From positions 1-64,000 of the forward strand of contig NZ_JAKVTG010000014.1 of assembly GCF_022489025.1 (NCBI RefSeq): a stretch of DNA of 64,000 bases, read 5' to 3'. The notes under the pieces are model-generated. The model was not told the DNA's origin. It saw only the letters and a program-made list of their open reading frames with translations, and ran no database searches. The DNA is from Planococcus halocryophilus (GTDB taxonomy: Bacteria; Bacillota; Bacilli; Bacillales_A; Planococcaceae). The position numbers and the translations under genes were made by a program. Of this stretch, positions 46,085-56,005 are shown in pieces; the first letter of the stretch is position 1; the number at the start of each line of letters is the position of its first letter.

Positions 46085-47884
46085 ATGACAGTTAATTATC
46101 CGGAAACATGGGATTTGGATACGCTATTTTCAGGCGGCAGTGAATCTCAAGAATTGCGGCTACATATGAACCAAGCAGTAACGATGCTTACTGAATTTGA
46201 AAAGCTTGTTCAAAACTTTAAAGTGCCGACTGTAAAAGAAGATGCCCAAAACGTATTTGACTTGCTAGAAAAAATGAGTGAAGTGATGCGACATTTAAGC
46301 CAATCAGGTGCTTTTATCGGCTGTCTGATGGCGCAGAATACACAAGATAAAAAAGCGGGAATTTTAGAAAGTGAAGCTGCTTCGCTTTCGGCACGTTTTC
46401 AACATTCTTTTCAGAAAATCCAACAAGATTTAACAAAGACCGAAGATACGGTGTGGACACAGTTGTTGAATGGAGATCTTCTACGTAAATTTACATTTGT
46501 TTTGAATGAATGGCGAGAAGAAGCCAAACAACTGCTTTCTGAAAAAGAGGAAAGTGTGATTACAGCGTTAAGTATTGATGGATATCACGGCTGGGGTCAG
46601 CTATACGATATGCTAGTCGGCGAAATTAATGTGACGGTAACGGTTGATGGAGAGACAAAATCATTATCGGTTGGGCAAGCAAATAACTTAAGTTCACATA
46701 AAGATCCTGCTGTTCGCCAAGAATCTTATGAAAAACTAGAAGAAGCTTGGACCGAAAAGGAAGAATTTTTTGCGAAAACCTTAAACTCTATTGGTGGATT
46801 CCGTCTCGAAATTTACAAAAAGCGTGGATGGGAAAATGTATTGCAAGAGCCGTTGCATATTAACCGGATGAAGCAAGAAACACTGGATGCGATGTGGGGA
46901 GCAATTAGCAAAAATAAACAGCCTTTCGTCGAGTACTTAGCTAAAAAAGCTGAATTGCTTGGCAAAGATAGTTTGGATTGGTATGACGTAGATGCACCGG
47001 TAACTAAAAGTACGCAGCAATTTACTTACCAAGAAGGGGCAGAGTTTATCTTAAAGCAATTCAGTAAGTTTGGTCCGGAATTGGAGTATTTTGCAAAACA
47101 AGCGTTTGAAAAAGGCTGGATTGAAGCGGAAGATCGCCCAAACAAACGACCAGGTGGATTTTGTACGGGCTTACCACTAAGTGAAGAGTCACGTATTTTC
47201 ATGACTTACAGCGGATCTATGTCCAATGTGGCAACACTGGCACATGAACTTGGTCACGCGTTCCATTCTTATGCACTGCGTCCTGTTCATTCGCTAAATC
47301 GTTCGTACGCAATGAACGTAGCAGAAACAGCTTCTACATTCGCTGAAATGATTGTTGCAGATGCCGCTGTGAAAAATGCTCAGTCTAAAGAGGAAAAAAT
47401 CGCATTACTCGAAGACAAAGTTCAGCGGAGTGTCGCATTTTTTATGAATATCCATTCGCGTTTTCTTTTTGAAACACGATTTTATGAAGAACGTAAAAAA
47501 GGGGTCGTGCCTGCAGCTCGTTTAAATGAATTAATGGAACAAGCTCAAGAAGAAGGGTTTGCCGGAGGGTTGGCTTCAACACATCCACATTTCTGGGCAT
47601 CTAAACTTCATTTTTATATTACTCAAGTGCCATTTTATAACTTCCCGTATACGTTCGGCTACTTATTCTCGTTGAGTGTGTATGCAAAAGCTCTAGACGC
47701 AGGAAGCAGCTTCGAAGAAAAATATATGGCTTTGCTTCGGGATACAGCAGTAATGTCCGCAGAAGAATTGGCGATGAAACATTTGGGCGAAGATATAACA
47801 CAACAGGCGTTCTGGGAAAAAGGAATCGCTTTGTGTGTCCAAGATGCCAAAGAATTCATTTCACTGACATCTGCTGAGGCTTAA
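46085..47884 (+). CDS. pepF: Oligoendopeptidase F (M3 family)
   Basis: This 599-residue M3B zinc oligopeptidase acts on cytosolic peptides. The zinc site LAHELGHAFHS has the HExxH His387/His391 pair, with the downstream Glu in AETASTFAEMI. Length and the N-terminal helical part match oligoendopeptidase F. ATG 46085 follows CAGGGGGC. A GNAT acetyltransferase begins one base after its stop, so the two are co-translated. Confidence 0.93.
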   Translation: MTVNYPETWDLDTLFSGGSESQELRLHMNQAVTMLTEFEKLVQNFKVPTVKEDAQNVFDLLEKMSEVMRHLSQSGAFIGCLMAQNTQDKKAGILESEAASLSARFQHSFQKIQQDLTKTEDTVWTQLLNGDLLRKFTFVLNEWREEAKQLLSEKEESVITALSIDGYHGWGQLYDMLVGEINVTVTVDGETKSLSVGQANNLSSHKDPAVRQESYEKLEEAWTEKEEFFAKTLNSIGGFRLEIYKKRGWENVLQEPLHINRMKQETLDAMWGAISKNKQPFVEYLAKKAELLGKDSLDWYDVDAPVTKSTQQFTYQEGAEFILKQFSKFGPELEYFAKQAFEKGWIEAEDRPNKRPGGFCTGLPLSEESRIFMTYSGSMSNVATLAHELGHAFHSYALRPVHSLNRSYAMNVAETASTFAEMIVADAAVKNAQSKEEKIALLEDKVQRSVAFFMNIHSRFLFETRFYEERKKGVVPAARLNELMEQAQEEGFAGGLASTHPHFWASKLHFYITQVPFYNFPYTFGYLFSLSVYAKALDAGSSFEEKYMALLRDTAVMSAEELAMKHLGEDITQQAFWEKGIALCVQDAKEFISLTSAEA

Positions 47885-47885
47885 G

Positions 47886-48434
47886 ATGAACTTGCTTTTT
47901 GAGGGACAGACTTGTTATTTGCGCAGTTTAACAGTGGAAGATGCAGAAGGTATGGTGCAACTGCTATTGCGAAATCGGGAATATTGGTCTGTCTACGAAC
48001 CAAGCCACCGCGATAGCTATTTTACACCAGCCATTCAGCGAGAAAAAATTCGAGAGTCGATATATCAAGCGAGAGAAAATCGGGAATACAGTGTAGGGAT
48101 TTATGAACATAACACAAACAAACTAATTGGTCACATTTCTGTATATAGTGTGAAACGTATGCCTTTTTTAAGCGCTTTAGTTGGTTATTCAATCGATGAA
48201 GCGTATGTTGGTAAAGGAATTGCTACGGAAGCTGTGAAGCTAATGACCGTCTTTGGTTTTGAACAATTGCGTCTTCACCGAATCGAAGCATATGTTTCAC
48301 CTGATAATATTGGTTCGATTCGGGTATTAGAGAAAACTGGATTTCGTCAAGAAGGGTTACTTAAGCAGTTTCTTTATATTAATGGTGAATGGAAAGATCA
48401 TTACTATTACGCGATGATGGAGCAAGAATTTTGA
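47886..48434 (+). CDS. RimJ/RimL-like GNAT acetyltransferase
   Basis: This 182-residue GNAT protein of the RimJ/RimL/[ribosomal protein]-alanine acetyltransferase type has LVGYSIDEAYVGKGIATEAV (CoA loop, near residues 98-117) and the family's RIEAYVSPDNIGSIRVLEKTGF. The substrate could be ribosomal or a small molecule. Its start codon lies one base after the pepF stop. Confidence 0.87.
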   Translation: MNLLFEGQTCYLRSLTVEDAEGMVQLLLRNREYWSVYEPSHRDSYFTPAIQREKIRESIYQARENREYSVGIYEHNTNKLIGHISVYSVKRMPFLSALVGYSIDEAYVGKGIATEAVKLMTVFGFEQLRLHRIEAYVSPDNIGSIRVLEKTGFRQEGLLKQFLYINGEWKDHYYYAMMEQEF

Positions 48435-48519
48435 AAGGGTAAGGCCACCTATAAAAAATGGTGGAATGACCTGCATCGTTGGTTTGAATGATGAATAACA
48501 AGAGAAGAAGGTGTGAAGA

Positions 48520-49002
48520 ATGGATAAAGCTAAATTATTCTCTTATCATAAATGGGCAGCAATCACTTGTTTGCAACATGTACAAACTTCAGGCGAGGAA
48601 TTTTATAGTAAAGAAGGCATTAACTCTTTTGCTTCCATTCAAGAAACAACAGAGCATGTCCTAGGTGTAGAGAAACTGTGGCTACTCCGAATGTCGGGCG
48701 TTACGAATCCAACGTTCGAACATTTTGATGTGGAAACAACAGGAAAAGCAATTGAGGCTTATGGATTGCTTCATGAGGAAATGGAAGTGTTTTTCTCATC
48801 TCTCACAGACCAACAGTGGGAAGAGACACTGCATTACCGGAATATGCGCGGGGATAAATTTTCTACGACAAGAGAAGAAATGTTGTTCACTTTTGTCAAT
48901 CATGCAAGCTATCATAGAGGACAAGTTACATCTTTGCTCAGACAATTTGGCAAAGAAGGAATTGCACTCGATTATATCTATTACCAAAAAGAAAACCGCT
49001 GA
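48520..49002 (+). CDS. DinB-family four-helix protein
   Basis: This 160-residue DinB-like protein is a four-helix bundle with a likely metal site. His residues are seen in TEHVLGVEKLWL and NHASYHRGQV, the usual HxxxH-type pattern that binds a divalent metal with a further N-terminal His (SYHKWAA). Members are thiol-S-transferase-like or DNA-damage induced, but function varies. The last codons lie inside the shared terminator. Confidence 0.85.
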   Translation: MDKAKLFSYHKWAAITCLQHVQTSGEEFYSKEGINSFASIQETTEHVLGVEKLWLLRMSGVTNPTFEHFDVETTGKAIEAYGLLHEEMEVFFSSLTDQQWEETLHYRNMRGDKFSTTREEMLFTFVNHASYHRGQVTSLLRQFGKEGIALDYIYYQKENR

Positions 49003-49020
49003 GAATTTCTCAGCGGTTTT
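48992..49020. terminator. Bidirectional terminator between DinB and carbonic anhydrase genes
   Basis: AAAACCGCTGAGA (48992-49004) pairs with TCTCAGCGGTTTT (49008-49020) around ATT. It overlaps the 3' coding ends of both convergent genes, whose stops are seven bases apart. Confidence 0.93.
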
Positions 49021-49576
49021 CGTTACCATTGACGACAACATCTAGCTTACCAGTTGTGGGGTCAATAACTAGCCCATGCACAGGAACGTTTTTATCTAAT
49101 AATGGATGATGACGCACCATATTAACACTATGGGCAACACTTTCCGTCACATCATCAAATCCACGAAGCCAACCTTCTAAGTCTACTCCAGAGTATTCCA
49201 TCATCTCAATGGTCTTTTCATCTATTCCTCGGATTTTCATTTTATCAAGAATTTCTTTAGGTTTAATTGCGGACATCCCACAGTCATGGTGTCCAATAAT
49301 ATAAATTTCATCTGCATTTAACTCGTACACCGCGACAATTAGGCTACGCATGATGCCACCAAAAGGATGATTAATGACAGCCCCAGCACTTTTCACAATT
49401 TTTACATCACCATTTTTAAAATTCATTGCTTTTGGCAACATTTCAAAAAGCCGCGTATCCATACATGTTAAAATAACAACTTTCTTATCCGGAAATTTAG
49501 TGGTCATATATTGCTCATACCGTTTTTCTTTCACGAATTCTTCGTTGTACTCTAAAATTTGGTCTAATAAAGCCAT
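49010..49576 (-). CDS. Beta-carbonic anhydrase
   Basis: This 188-residue beta-class carbonic anhydrase interconverts CO2 and bicarbonate. The zinc ligands and activators are Cys38 with Asp40/Arg42 (LTCMDTR) and His96-x-x-Cys99 (GHHDCG). The family's SAGAVINHPFGGIMRSL is intact. It resembles YtiB-type enzymes. It converges with the DinB gene. ATG 49576 follows AAGGGGGAAGG on the minus strand. Confidence 0.93.
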   Translation of the reverse strand: MALLDQILEYNEEFVKEKRYEQYMTTKFPDKKVVILTCMDTRLFEMLPKAMNFKNGDVKIVKSAGAVINHPFGGIMRSLIVAVYELNADEIYIIGHHDCGMSAIKPKEILDKMKIRGIDEKTIEMMEYSGVDLEGWLRGFDDVTESVAHSVNMVRHHPLLDKNVPVHGLVIDPTTGKLDVVVNGNENR

Positions 49577-49737
49577 TAACCTTCCCCCTTATCGAATAAT
49601 ACTCTTTTATTTTAATCTAAATTTATAAGAAATACGAATTACAACAGGAATATTTTTAAAAATCAGGAAGATAGTCATCTTTCAATAATTAATGTTGATA
49701 ATAGTATGTTTTCATATCATCACAGCTATGATAAAGG

Positions 49738-49783
49738 AAAAAAAGACTAAAGAAAACCCATGAAACGGGGTCTACTTTAGCCT
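49738..49783 (-). terminator. Terminator of mreBH
   Basis: On the minus strand GGCTAAAG pairs with CTTTAGTC and an inner ACCC pairs with GGGT, followed by TTTTTTT. Confidence 0.75.
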
Positions 49784-49791
49784 TTATGCAT

Positions 49792-50799
49792 TTAACGCGA
49801 CATTTTTTCTAATTGCTTAATCATACCAAGTGATAACCCGGTTCCGATAGCGACAGACTCCAATGGCTGAGGTGCGATATGGACAGGGACTGAAATCTCT
49901 TTTGACAGCCATTCCTGTAAACCTTTTAAAAGCGCACCGCCACCAGAAATAACAACGCCTTGGTCCACCATATCGCCAGATAACTCAGCTGGACAATTTT
50001 CCAACGTTGCACGAATGCATTCAAGAATGGCGGATAACGATTCTTTAAGCGCGTCTTGTGTTTCAAGAGAGCTTAAAGTAATGGTTTTTGGTAAACCTGT
50101 CATAATATCGCGGCCACGTATGTCCATCGTTTCAACCTCATGAGAGATTGGTGCGTATCCAATTTCTTTTTTGATATTCTCAGCGGTGCGTTCACCGATC
50201 AAAACATTGTATTGTTTGCGGACATAATGAATAATATCTTCATCCATGCGATCGCCGGCTACTTTGACCGTGTTTGATGACACGACTCCACCAAAAGAGA
50301 TAATGCCGACTTCAGTGGTGCCTCCGCCAATATCGACAATAACACTTGCTACAGGTTCACTGATTGGCAAATTTGCGCCAATTGCAGCTGCTACAGTTTC
50401 TTCAATCAAGTGAACGGTTTTAGCGCCGCTTTTTTTGACTGCATCGTGAATTTCGCGGCGTTCAACCTTAGTAGCTCCGGATGGAGTGCAAACCATAACG
50501 GTAGGTTTACGAAAAGTACTACCAAGTTGTTTCAAGGCTCTTTGCATGATGATGGTCAATAATTCTCTCGTTACATCAAAATCTGCAATGACTCCATCTT
50601 TTAACGGACGGACGATAAGAATAGAATCTGGGGCTTTTCCAAGCATTGCTTTTGCTTCATTACCAATGGCTAAAACCGTGCGTGTTTTTGCATCCAGTGC
50701 AACCATTGAAGGTTCATTTATAATGATGCCTTTTTCTTTTGTATAAACCAATATATTTGCAGTTCCTAAATCAATGCCAATAGCTGTTGCAGAAAACAT
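49792..50799 (-). CDS. mreBH: MreB-family actin-like protein (MreBH type)
   Basis: This 335-residue bacterial actin organises lateral cell-wall synthesis on the inner membrane. Phosphate-1 loop [13 protein letters not shown] (residues 7-19), the connect motif and phosphate-2 loop [15 protein letters not shown], and the adenosine motif [12 protein letters not shown] are all present. Length and sequence fit MreBH/Mbl, and it is not next to mreCD. ATG 50799 is chosen (AGGAGGT just upstream). The frame continues to 50877 without a site. Confidence 0.9.
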   Translation of the reverse strand: MFSATAIGIDLGTANILVYTKEKGIIINEPSMVALDAKTRTVLAIGNEAKAMLGKAPDSILIVRPLKDGVIADFDVTRELLTIIMQRALKQLGSTFRKPTVMVCTPSGATKVERREIHDAVKKSGAKTVHLIEETVAAAIGANLPISEPVASVIVDIGGGTTEVGIISFGGVVSSNTVKVAGDRMDEDIIHYVRKQYNVLIGERTAENIKKEIGYAPISHEVETMDIRGRDIMTGLPKTITLSSLETQDALKESLSAILECIRATLENCPAELSGDMVDQGVVISGGGALLKGLQEWLSKEISVPVHIAPQPLESVAIGTGLSLGMIKQLEKMSR

Positions 50800-50940
50800 A
50801 CATGAATACCTCCTATAAATAAAAACCTTGACTTGATAGAATTTTATCATTACAAACCAGCAAACGAAAGAGTCCAAGGAACCTAAAGTGAAAAAAGTAA
50901 AAAAATACCTATTTCAATAAATGAAATAGCAAACAATATA

Positions 50941-50970
50941 AAAACCGGCTTCAATAAAGAAGCCGGTTTT
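50941..50970. terminator. Terminator for small membrane-protein gene
   Basis: AAAACCGGCTTC (50941-50952) pairs with GAAGCCGGTTTT (50959-50970). A/T runs at both ends allow either direction. It lies just downstream of the minus-strand gene that ends at 50977. Confidence 0.92.
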
Positions 50971-50976
50971 TATCGC

Positions 50977-51117
50977 TTAATATTTTTTTTCAGGAATAGG
51001 ATCTACATGCTCAGAGTCGTGCGTGTGAAGCTCTTTCCCAAGAAAGTGAAGAAGCGTAAAGAAAAACATGAAAATGACGACCATAAAGCCAAGAACGACA
51101 GTGATGTCATAAAACAT
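50977..51117 (-). CDS. Small single-pass membrane protein
   Basis: This 46-residue protein reads MFYDITVVLGFMVVIFMFFF and then TLLHFLGKELHTHDSEHVDPIPEKKY. It has one transmembrane helix followed by an acidic/His-rich cytoplasmic or external tail. The start at 51117 is preceded by GAGGAG on the minus strand, and a strong terminator follows the stop. These features support a true gene. No function is recognised. The His/Asp/Glu-rich tail could bind metal, but this is speculative. Confidence 0.65.
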   Translation of the reverse strand: MFYDITVVLGFMVVIFMFFFTLLHFLGKELHTHDSEHVDPIPEKKY

Positions 51118-51202
51118 AATGATAACTCCTCTCTAAACTGTAATTATCAATCTTAAGTATACCCGATTTCAACAGAAAAAATAAGTGTCGAATTATCGAT
51201 AC

Positions 51203-52435
51203 TTAAAAAGCCCAGTTACCATCACGGAAAATTGGTTCACGCGAACCATCTTCTAAAATCCCGTCAATGTCCATTTCTGAAGAGCCAACCATGAAATCGA
51301 CATGAGTAATGCTTTGGTTCAAGCCGTTTTCCAAAAGTTCTTCTTGTGACATTGTTTTTCCACCTTCAAGGCAAAATGCATAGGCACTGCCAATAGCGAA
51401 ATGATTTGAAGCGTTTTCATCGAACAATGTATTGTAGAATAGAATATTCGAATCAGAAATCGGCGATTGATGAGGAACCAATGCAACTTCTCCTAAGAAG
51501 TGTGAACCTTCATCGGTAGCAATCAGTTGTTTCAGAACATCTTCGCCTTGAGCAGCTGTTGCATCAACAATTTTTCCGTCTTTAAATGTAATTTTAAAGT
51601 CGTCAATAATATTACCGCCATAGCTCAAAGGTTTAGTGCTTGAAACAAAGCCGTTTACGCCTGGTTTATATGGAACAGTGAAAACTTCTTCAGTTGGCAT
51701 GTTTGCCATAAATGTGTCGCCTTTTTCATTAACCGATCCAGCTCCACACCAAAGATGACCTTTTGGAAGTGCTACTTCTAAATCTGTTTTCGGCGATGTG
51801 TAATGAAGTTTCGCGTACTTTTTATCGTTCAAATAATCGACTTTTGTATGCAATAAGCGGTTATGTTCGGACCACGCCTCAATTGGTTGATCAAGGTCTG
51901 CACGAACAGCTTTAAAGATCGCATCCCAAAGTGCGTCAACTTGCTGTTCTTTTGGTAATTCAGGAAATACTTTAGCTGCCCAATTTTCTGAAGGTGCTGC
52001 TAGAACGGACCAGCTAATTTTATCGGATTGGACATATTGACGATATTTGCTTAATGCCTGTCCAGTCGCTTTTTGTGATGCGGCAATACGTTTTGAATCG
52101 ATTCCCGATAATAAATCAGGACTTTGAGACACAATGCTGATAAATGCAGCACCTTGTTCTGCTAGTTGTTCGCGCTCTTGAACTTTCCAAGCAGGGTATT
52201 GTGAAAACGAATCCTCTGGTGCTAATTCAAAACGCAGACGTGCAATGGCATCGTCAGACCAATCTACATAGACTTGTTTAGCTCCTGTTTCATAAGCTTT
52301 TTGGGTAAGTAGACGAACGAATGGTGCAGAATCGATAGCGGCAGCAATATATAATTGCTGACCCGGTTGAATATTTACTCCCACTTTTATAGCTAGTTCA
52401 GCATAGCGGGCTAATTTCTCATTAAAAGACGTCAA
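51203..52435 (-). CDS. M29 family aminopeptidase (AmpS-like), copy 2
   Basis: This 410-residue M29 metallo-aminopeptidase is a clear paralogue of the one at 39793-41022, with the same NMPTEEVFTVP, FLGEVALVPHQSPI, ILFYNTLFDENASNH and final EPIFRDGNWAF stretches. A TTG start at 52435 is preferred because GAGAGGAGAG lies eight bases upstream. The ATG at 52453 has no good site. It is monocistronic and divergent from the pseudouridine operon. Confidence 0.9.
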   Translation of the reverse strand: MTSFNEKLARYAELAIKVGVNIQPGQQLYIAAAIDSAPFVRLLTQKAYETGAKQVYVDWSDDAIARLRFELAPEDSFSQYPAWKVQEREQLAEQGAAFISIVSQSPDLLSGIDSKRIAASQKATGQALSKYRQYVQSDKISWSVLAAPSENWAAKVFPELPKEQQVDALWDAIFKAVRADLDQPIEAWSEHNRLLHTKVDYLNDKKYAKLHYTSPKTDLEVALPKGHLWCGAGSVNEKGDTFMANMPTEEVFTVPYKPGVNGFVSSTKPLSYGGNIIDDFKITFKDGKIVDATAAQGEDVLKQLIATDEGSHFLGEVALVPHQSPISDSNILFYNTLFDENASNHFAIGSAYAFCLEGGKTMSQEELLENGLNQSITHVDFMVGSSEMDIDGILEDGSREPIFRDGNWAF

Positions 52436-52525
52436 ATAAATCTCTCCTCTCATCTCTTCTATAGTAGCAATTTTCAGTCTCAGCCTGCAATCATTTATAC
52501 CAGTCTTTCAAATTAATTATTTTTC

Positions 52526-52559
52526 TTGTATTATTTATTATAAAAGTTTATAATTAAAC
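52526..52559 (+). promoter_or_regulatory. Promoter and palindrome upstream of psuKG
   Basis: TTGTAT (52526-52531) and TATAAT (52549-52554) are 17 bases apart. The inverted repeat GTTTA-TAAT-TAAAC (52546-52559) overlaps the -10, so it is a candidate operator for the HTH domain of the kinase encoded downstream. Confidence 0.6.
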
Positions 52560-52583
52560 AAAAGTTTAAATGGAGGTGTAGAT

Positions 52584-53678
52584 ATGAATCAGAAAGAAGT
52601 GGAAGTGTTGGAATTGATCCGCCGAAATCCTTATCTGTCCCAACAGGAAATGGCCGAAAGGTTAAATATGTCCAGACCTTCGCTTGCCAACTTCATCTCA
52701 AATTTAATGCGGCAAGGTAAAATTTTGGGACGCGCATATGTATTACCAGAAGAAAAAACGGTTATATGTATTGGCGGTGCCAATGTCGACAGGAAATTCC
52801 TGATGCAGCAAACTGCACAAATGGGCACATCAAATCCTGCATCTGTTTCCGGGAGTGTCGGTGGAGTTGCAAGAAATGTTGCTGAAAATTTGGGGCGACT
52901 AGGCAATTCTGTTAAACTCCTATCCATTGTTGGAAATGATCCTGAGTGGGATTTAATTGAAGCGGCATCAAATTCTTTTATGTCAACAGAACTTACCAAG
53001 GCGGTTGAAGGCCTTTCAACTGGAACATACACAGCCATTTTAGAACCTGATGGCGAAATGATACTGGCAATGGCGGATATGAAAATTTATGATTTTATGA
53101 CACCAGCTTATCTTTCGAAAAATGACAGTGCATTACTGTCTGCTGCTTTTCTTGTAATCGATTTAAACTGTCCACGTGAAACGGTAGAATATGTACGTAA
53201 ATTAGCTTTAGCTAACAAAATTCCCTTAGCTGTTATTCCGGTATCGGCTCCAAAAATGAATCATTTGAGTGATGATTTAGCAGGTATCAGTTGGTTGATT
53301 TTAAATCGTGATGAAGCAAGTAAGTATTTGGAGATGTCTATCGAGACGATAGAAGAGTGGCATCAGGCCGTTCAACGACTTTTAGATCGAGGAGCAGAAT
53401 CAGTCGTCATCACAGGTGGGAAAGAAGGCGCTATAGCCGGAAACTCTACAGACACTAAACATTACACTTCCATACAAGTCGAACATGTAGCCGATGTCAC
53501 AGGCGCAGGAGATGCATTCTCGAGTGCAATCGTCCATAGCATATTAGGAAGCCAAGATTTAGACGCAGCAATTCATGCGGGTATGGTGAATGCAGCAAAA
53601 ACATTAGAAAGCAATTCGACTGTTCGTCAAGAACTGACAGCGGTACAACTACAAAAAGAACTGGAGGAATTACAATGA
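52584..53678 (+). CDS. psuK: HTH-PfkB fusion, pseudouridine kinase
   Basis: This 364-residue protein has a DNA-binding N-terminus (residues ~1-55; [20 protein letters not shown] is a winged HTH of MarR/LexA-like type). A PfkB (ribokinase-family) sugar kinase follows, with [14 protein letters not shown] and the catalytic [12 protein letters not shown]. PsuK phosphorylates pseudouridine, and the product is cleaved by PsuG encoded next, overlapping by four bases. The HTH fusion suggests that the kinase also controls its own operon. Strict specificity for pseudouridine is inferred from the neighbour. Confidence 0.88.
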   Translation: MNQKEVEVLELIRRNPYLSQQEMAERLNMSRPSLANFISNLMRQGKILGRAYVLPEEKTVICIGGANVDRKFLMQQTAQMGTSNPASVSGSVGGVARNVAENLGRLGNSVKLLSIVGNDPEWDLIEAASNSFMSTELTKAVEGLSTGTYTAILEPDGEMILAMADMKIYDFMTPAYLSKNDSALLSAAFLVIDLNCPRETVEYVRKLALANKIPLAVIPVSAPKMNHLSDDLAGISWLILNRDEASKYLEMSIETIEEWHQAVQRLLDRGAESVVITGGKEGAIAGNSTDTKHYTSIQVEHVADVTGAGDAFSSAIVHSILGSQDLDAAIHAGMVNAAKTLESNSTVRQELTAVQLQKELEELQ

Positions 53679-54586
53679 ACACAATGATTTCATATTCAAC
53701 AGAAGTACAACAGGCACTAGAGGGCAAAAAACCAATCGTAGCACTTGAATCAACAATCATCTCGCATGGTATGCCTTATCCGCAAAACGTGGAAACAGCT
53801 CGTATTGTAGAACAAATTATCCGTGATCATGGCGCCGTTCCAGCAACTATTGCAATTATGGATGGCGAGATTAAAATCGGGTTGTCTGAAGAAGAATTAG
53901 AACTTCTTGGTAACACTCCTGGGGTTTCTAAAGTCTCAAGAAGAGATATCGGCCAAGTCATCGCAACAAAACAAATTGGAGCGACAACTGTAGCAGCTAC
54001 GATGATCTGCGCAGAACTTGCAGGTATTCGCGTTTTCGCTACTGGGGGTATCGGTGGAGTACACAGAGGCGCAGAAACAACAATGGATATTTCGGCAGAT
54101 TTAGAAGAACTATCAAACACTGGAGTCGCTGTTGTATGTGCAGGAGCAAAATCAATTTTGGATATTGGGTTAACAATGGAATACCTTGAAACCAAAGGGG
54201 TTCCTGTTATCGGCTACCAAACAGATGTGATGCCAGCATTCTACACGCGTTCAAGTAGCTTTGATCTAACGTTCCGCACAGACAACACAGATGAGTTAGC
54301 TAAAGTGCTAAAAGCAAAATGGGATTTAGGAATTGATGGCGGAGCAGTTATCGCCAACCCAATTCCAGCAGAACATGCTTTAGAAGAGTCGTTCATTAAT
54401 GACATTATTGCACAAGCGATGACAGAAGCAAATGACAATGGCATTTCAGGCAAGGAAGTTACACCCTTCCTTTTAGGAAAAGTGAAAGAATTGACTGAAG
54501 GAAAAAGTTTAGTTGCCAATATCGAGTTAGTGAAGCATAACGCGAAAGTTGGAGCGGAACTAGCTGTAGCTTATAACAAACTTTAA
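53675..54586 (+). CDS. psuG: Pseudouridine-5'-phosphate glycosidase
   Basis: PsuG (303 aa) splits pseudouridine 5'-phosphate into uracil and ribose 5-phosphate by breaking the C-C glycosidic bond. [16 protein letters not shown] near residues 21-36, [20 protein letters not shown] and [22 protein letters not shown] match the IndA/PsuG family, including the conserved Lys for the Schiff base. It is coupled to psuK through an ATGA overlap. Confidence 0.94.
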   Translation: MNTMISYSTEVQQALEGKKPIVALESTIISHGMPYPQNVETARIVEQIIRDHGAVPATIAIMDGEIKIGLSEEELELLGNTPGVSKVSRRDIGQVIATKQIGATTVAATMICAELAGIRVFATGGIGGVHRGAETTMDISADLEELSNTGVAVVCAGAKSILDIGLTMEYLETKGVPVIGYQTDVMPAFYTRSSSFDLTFRTDNTDELAKVLKAKWDLGIDGGAVIANPIPAEHALEESFINDIIAQAMTEANDNGISGKEVTPFLLGKVKELTEGKSLVANIELVKHNAKVGAELAVAYNKL

Positions 54587-54600
54587 GAATAATTTGTGAA

Positions 54601-54631
54601 AAGAAGTCCATTCGTGGGCTTCTTTTTTTGT
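54601..54631 (+). terminator. Terminator of psuKG
   Basis: AAGAAGTCCA (54601-54610) pairs with TGGGCTTCTT (54615-54624, one T-G pair) around TTCG, then a T run. Confidence 0.9.
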
Positions 54632-54697
54632 TGGGCAGCATTAAGTGGTTTTTAATCTCTTAGGTTTAGGGTAAAGAGGAGCAAGGGGTTGAGGTAG

Positions 54698-56005
54698 ATG
54701 AAAACAGATGTGTTCATTGGCGGAGGTGGAATTGGTGGATTAACGCTTGCTTTAAAGTTGGCGCAACGAGGCATCCAAGTGATTCTTGCCGAGCGAATGG
54801 CTGTAAAAGCACCTACTTATAAAGGAGAACTTCTGCAACCAAAAAGTATGCAAATTTTTGATGAACTCGGAATTTATGAGCAAGTATGCAATCGTTCAAA
54901 CGAAATTAAAGTATTAGACATGCTTGAACTTTCTAGCTCGTTACAAGTAAAGGATCAATCGTTCATGGATTACAACGTGTTACCAGGTAAATACAATGCA
55001 GCTTATATGATGCATCATGAAGAATTAAAATCGGTAATTTTAAATGCAGCATGTGAATACGATAATTTCGAGTATTTAAAAGGTACGGCTTGTAAAGGTT
55101 ACGGAGATAAAACAGCTGTTCTTCAAAAAGGAACGGAGAAATTTGAAGTGGAAGCTCAGTTTTTCTTTGGGGCAGAAGGCCGATCCTCGGTTACACGAAA
55201 AGCGATGGAAATAGAAGTTAAGCAAACTACTTACAATCATCATTTTTTGACAGTTACTTTCCCGCGAGCGAAGGATTTTACAGATGGCAAAATCATTTCT
55301 ACATATAATCGTTTTTTAGGCCTTTTTCCATTGCCAGATGATCAAGTTCGTAGCGTTTACTTAATCCCACCAGGAGATTACAAACAATTAAAAGAAAAAC
55401 CAATCAGTCATTTTCATAAACTCTACACAGATTTAGCTCCTGTAGTAGATGGATATGTTCAACAGCTAAGCGATTGGAAAAAAATCCAATTGATGATTCC
55501 TGTAATGTATCATGCTAATTCCTATGTGAAAGGCAACAAAGCAATCATTGGAGATGCATGTCACGCTGTACACCCTATGGCAGGAGAGGGGATGAATATG
55601 GCGATACAAGACGCCGATATTTTAGGTGAATTAACGGCAGATATGTTCGAATATAAAAAAACGCATTCAGGTAATTTGAAGTGGTACGAAAAAGTGCGCT
55701 ATAAACGTGCTGATCACGTCATTCAATTGAGCCATTTAGCAGCATTAGCCTATTCGTTTCCATTTAAACCGGTAAGCTATATCCGTCAGCGAACATTTGA
55801 ACGTATGGAAGAAGATCCAATTCTCCATTTTAAACAAATGTTGAATGTTTCGGGTCTTGGTATGTGGAAAGAAAATGTTCGTGATCGATTTATTCAAGGT
55901 GGCATTATGCCAGTACGTATGAAAGATTTACCGAAAGATCGTAAAGAATTAAAATACTATACACCGGAAGATGATTATCCATGGAAAACGGAGGGACTCA
56001 AATGA
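54698..56005 (+). CDS. FAD-dependent aromatic/quinone-type monooxygenase
   Basis: This 435-residue class A flavin monooxygenase of the UbiH/PHBH fold has the FAD dinucleotide loop VFIGGGGIGGLTLAL (residues 5-19). The conserved GDACHAVHPMAGEGMNMAIQ (near residues 286-305) contacts FAD ribityl and pyrophosphate, the GD..HP..G.G motif. It has no signal or membrane segment. It is translationally coupled (ATGA) to a SAM methyltransferase, which suggests successive hydroxylation and methylation of one small molecule. The substrate is unknown. Confidence 0.85.
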   Translation: MKTDVFIGGGGIGGLTLALKLAQRGIQVILAERMAVKAPTYKGELLQPKSMQIFDELGIYEQVCNRSNEIKVLDMLELSSSLQVKDQSFMDYNVLPGKYNAAYMMHHEELKSVILNAACEYDNFEYLKGTACKGYGDKTAVLQKGTEKFEVEAQFFFGAEGRSSVTRKAMEIEVKQTTYNHHFLTVTFPRAKDFTDGKIISTYNRFLGLFPLPDDQVRSVYLIPPGDYKQLKEKPISHFHKLYTDLAPVVDGYVQQLSDWKKIQLMIPVMYHANSYVKGNKAIIGDACHAVHPMAGEGMNMAIQDADILGELTADMFEYKKTHSGNLKWYEKVRYKRADHVIQLSHLAALAYSFPFKPVSYIRQRTFERMEEDPILHFKQMLNVSGLGMWKENVRDRFIQGGIMPVRMKDLPKDRKELKYYTPEDDYPWKTEGLK

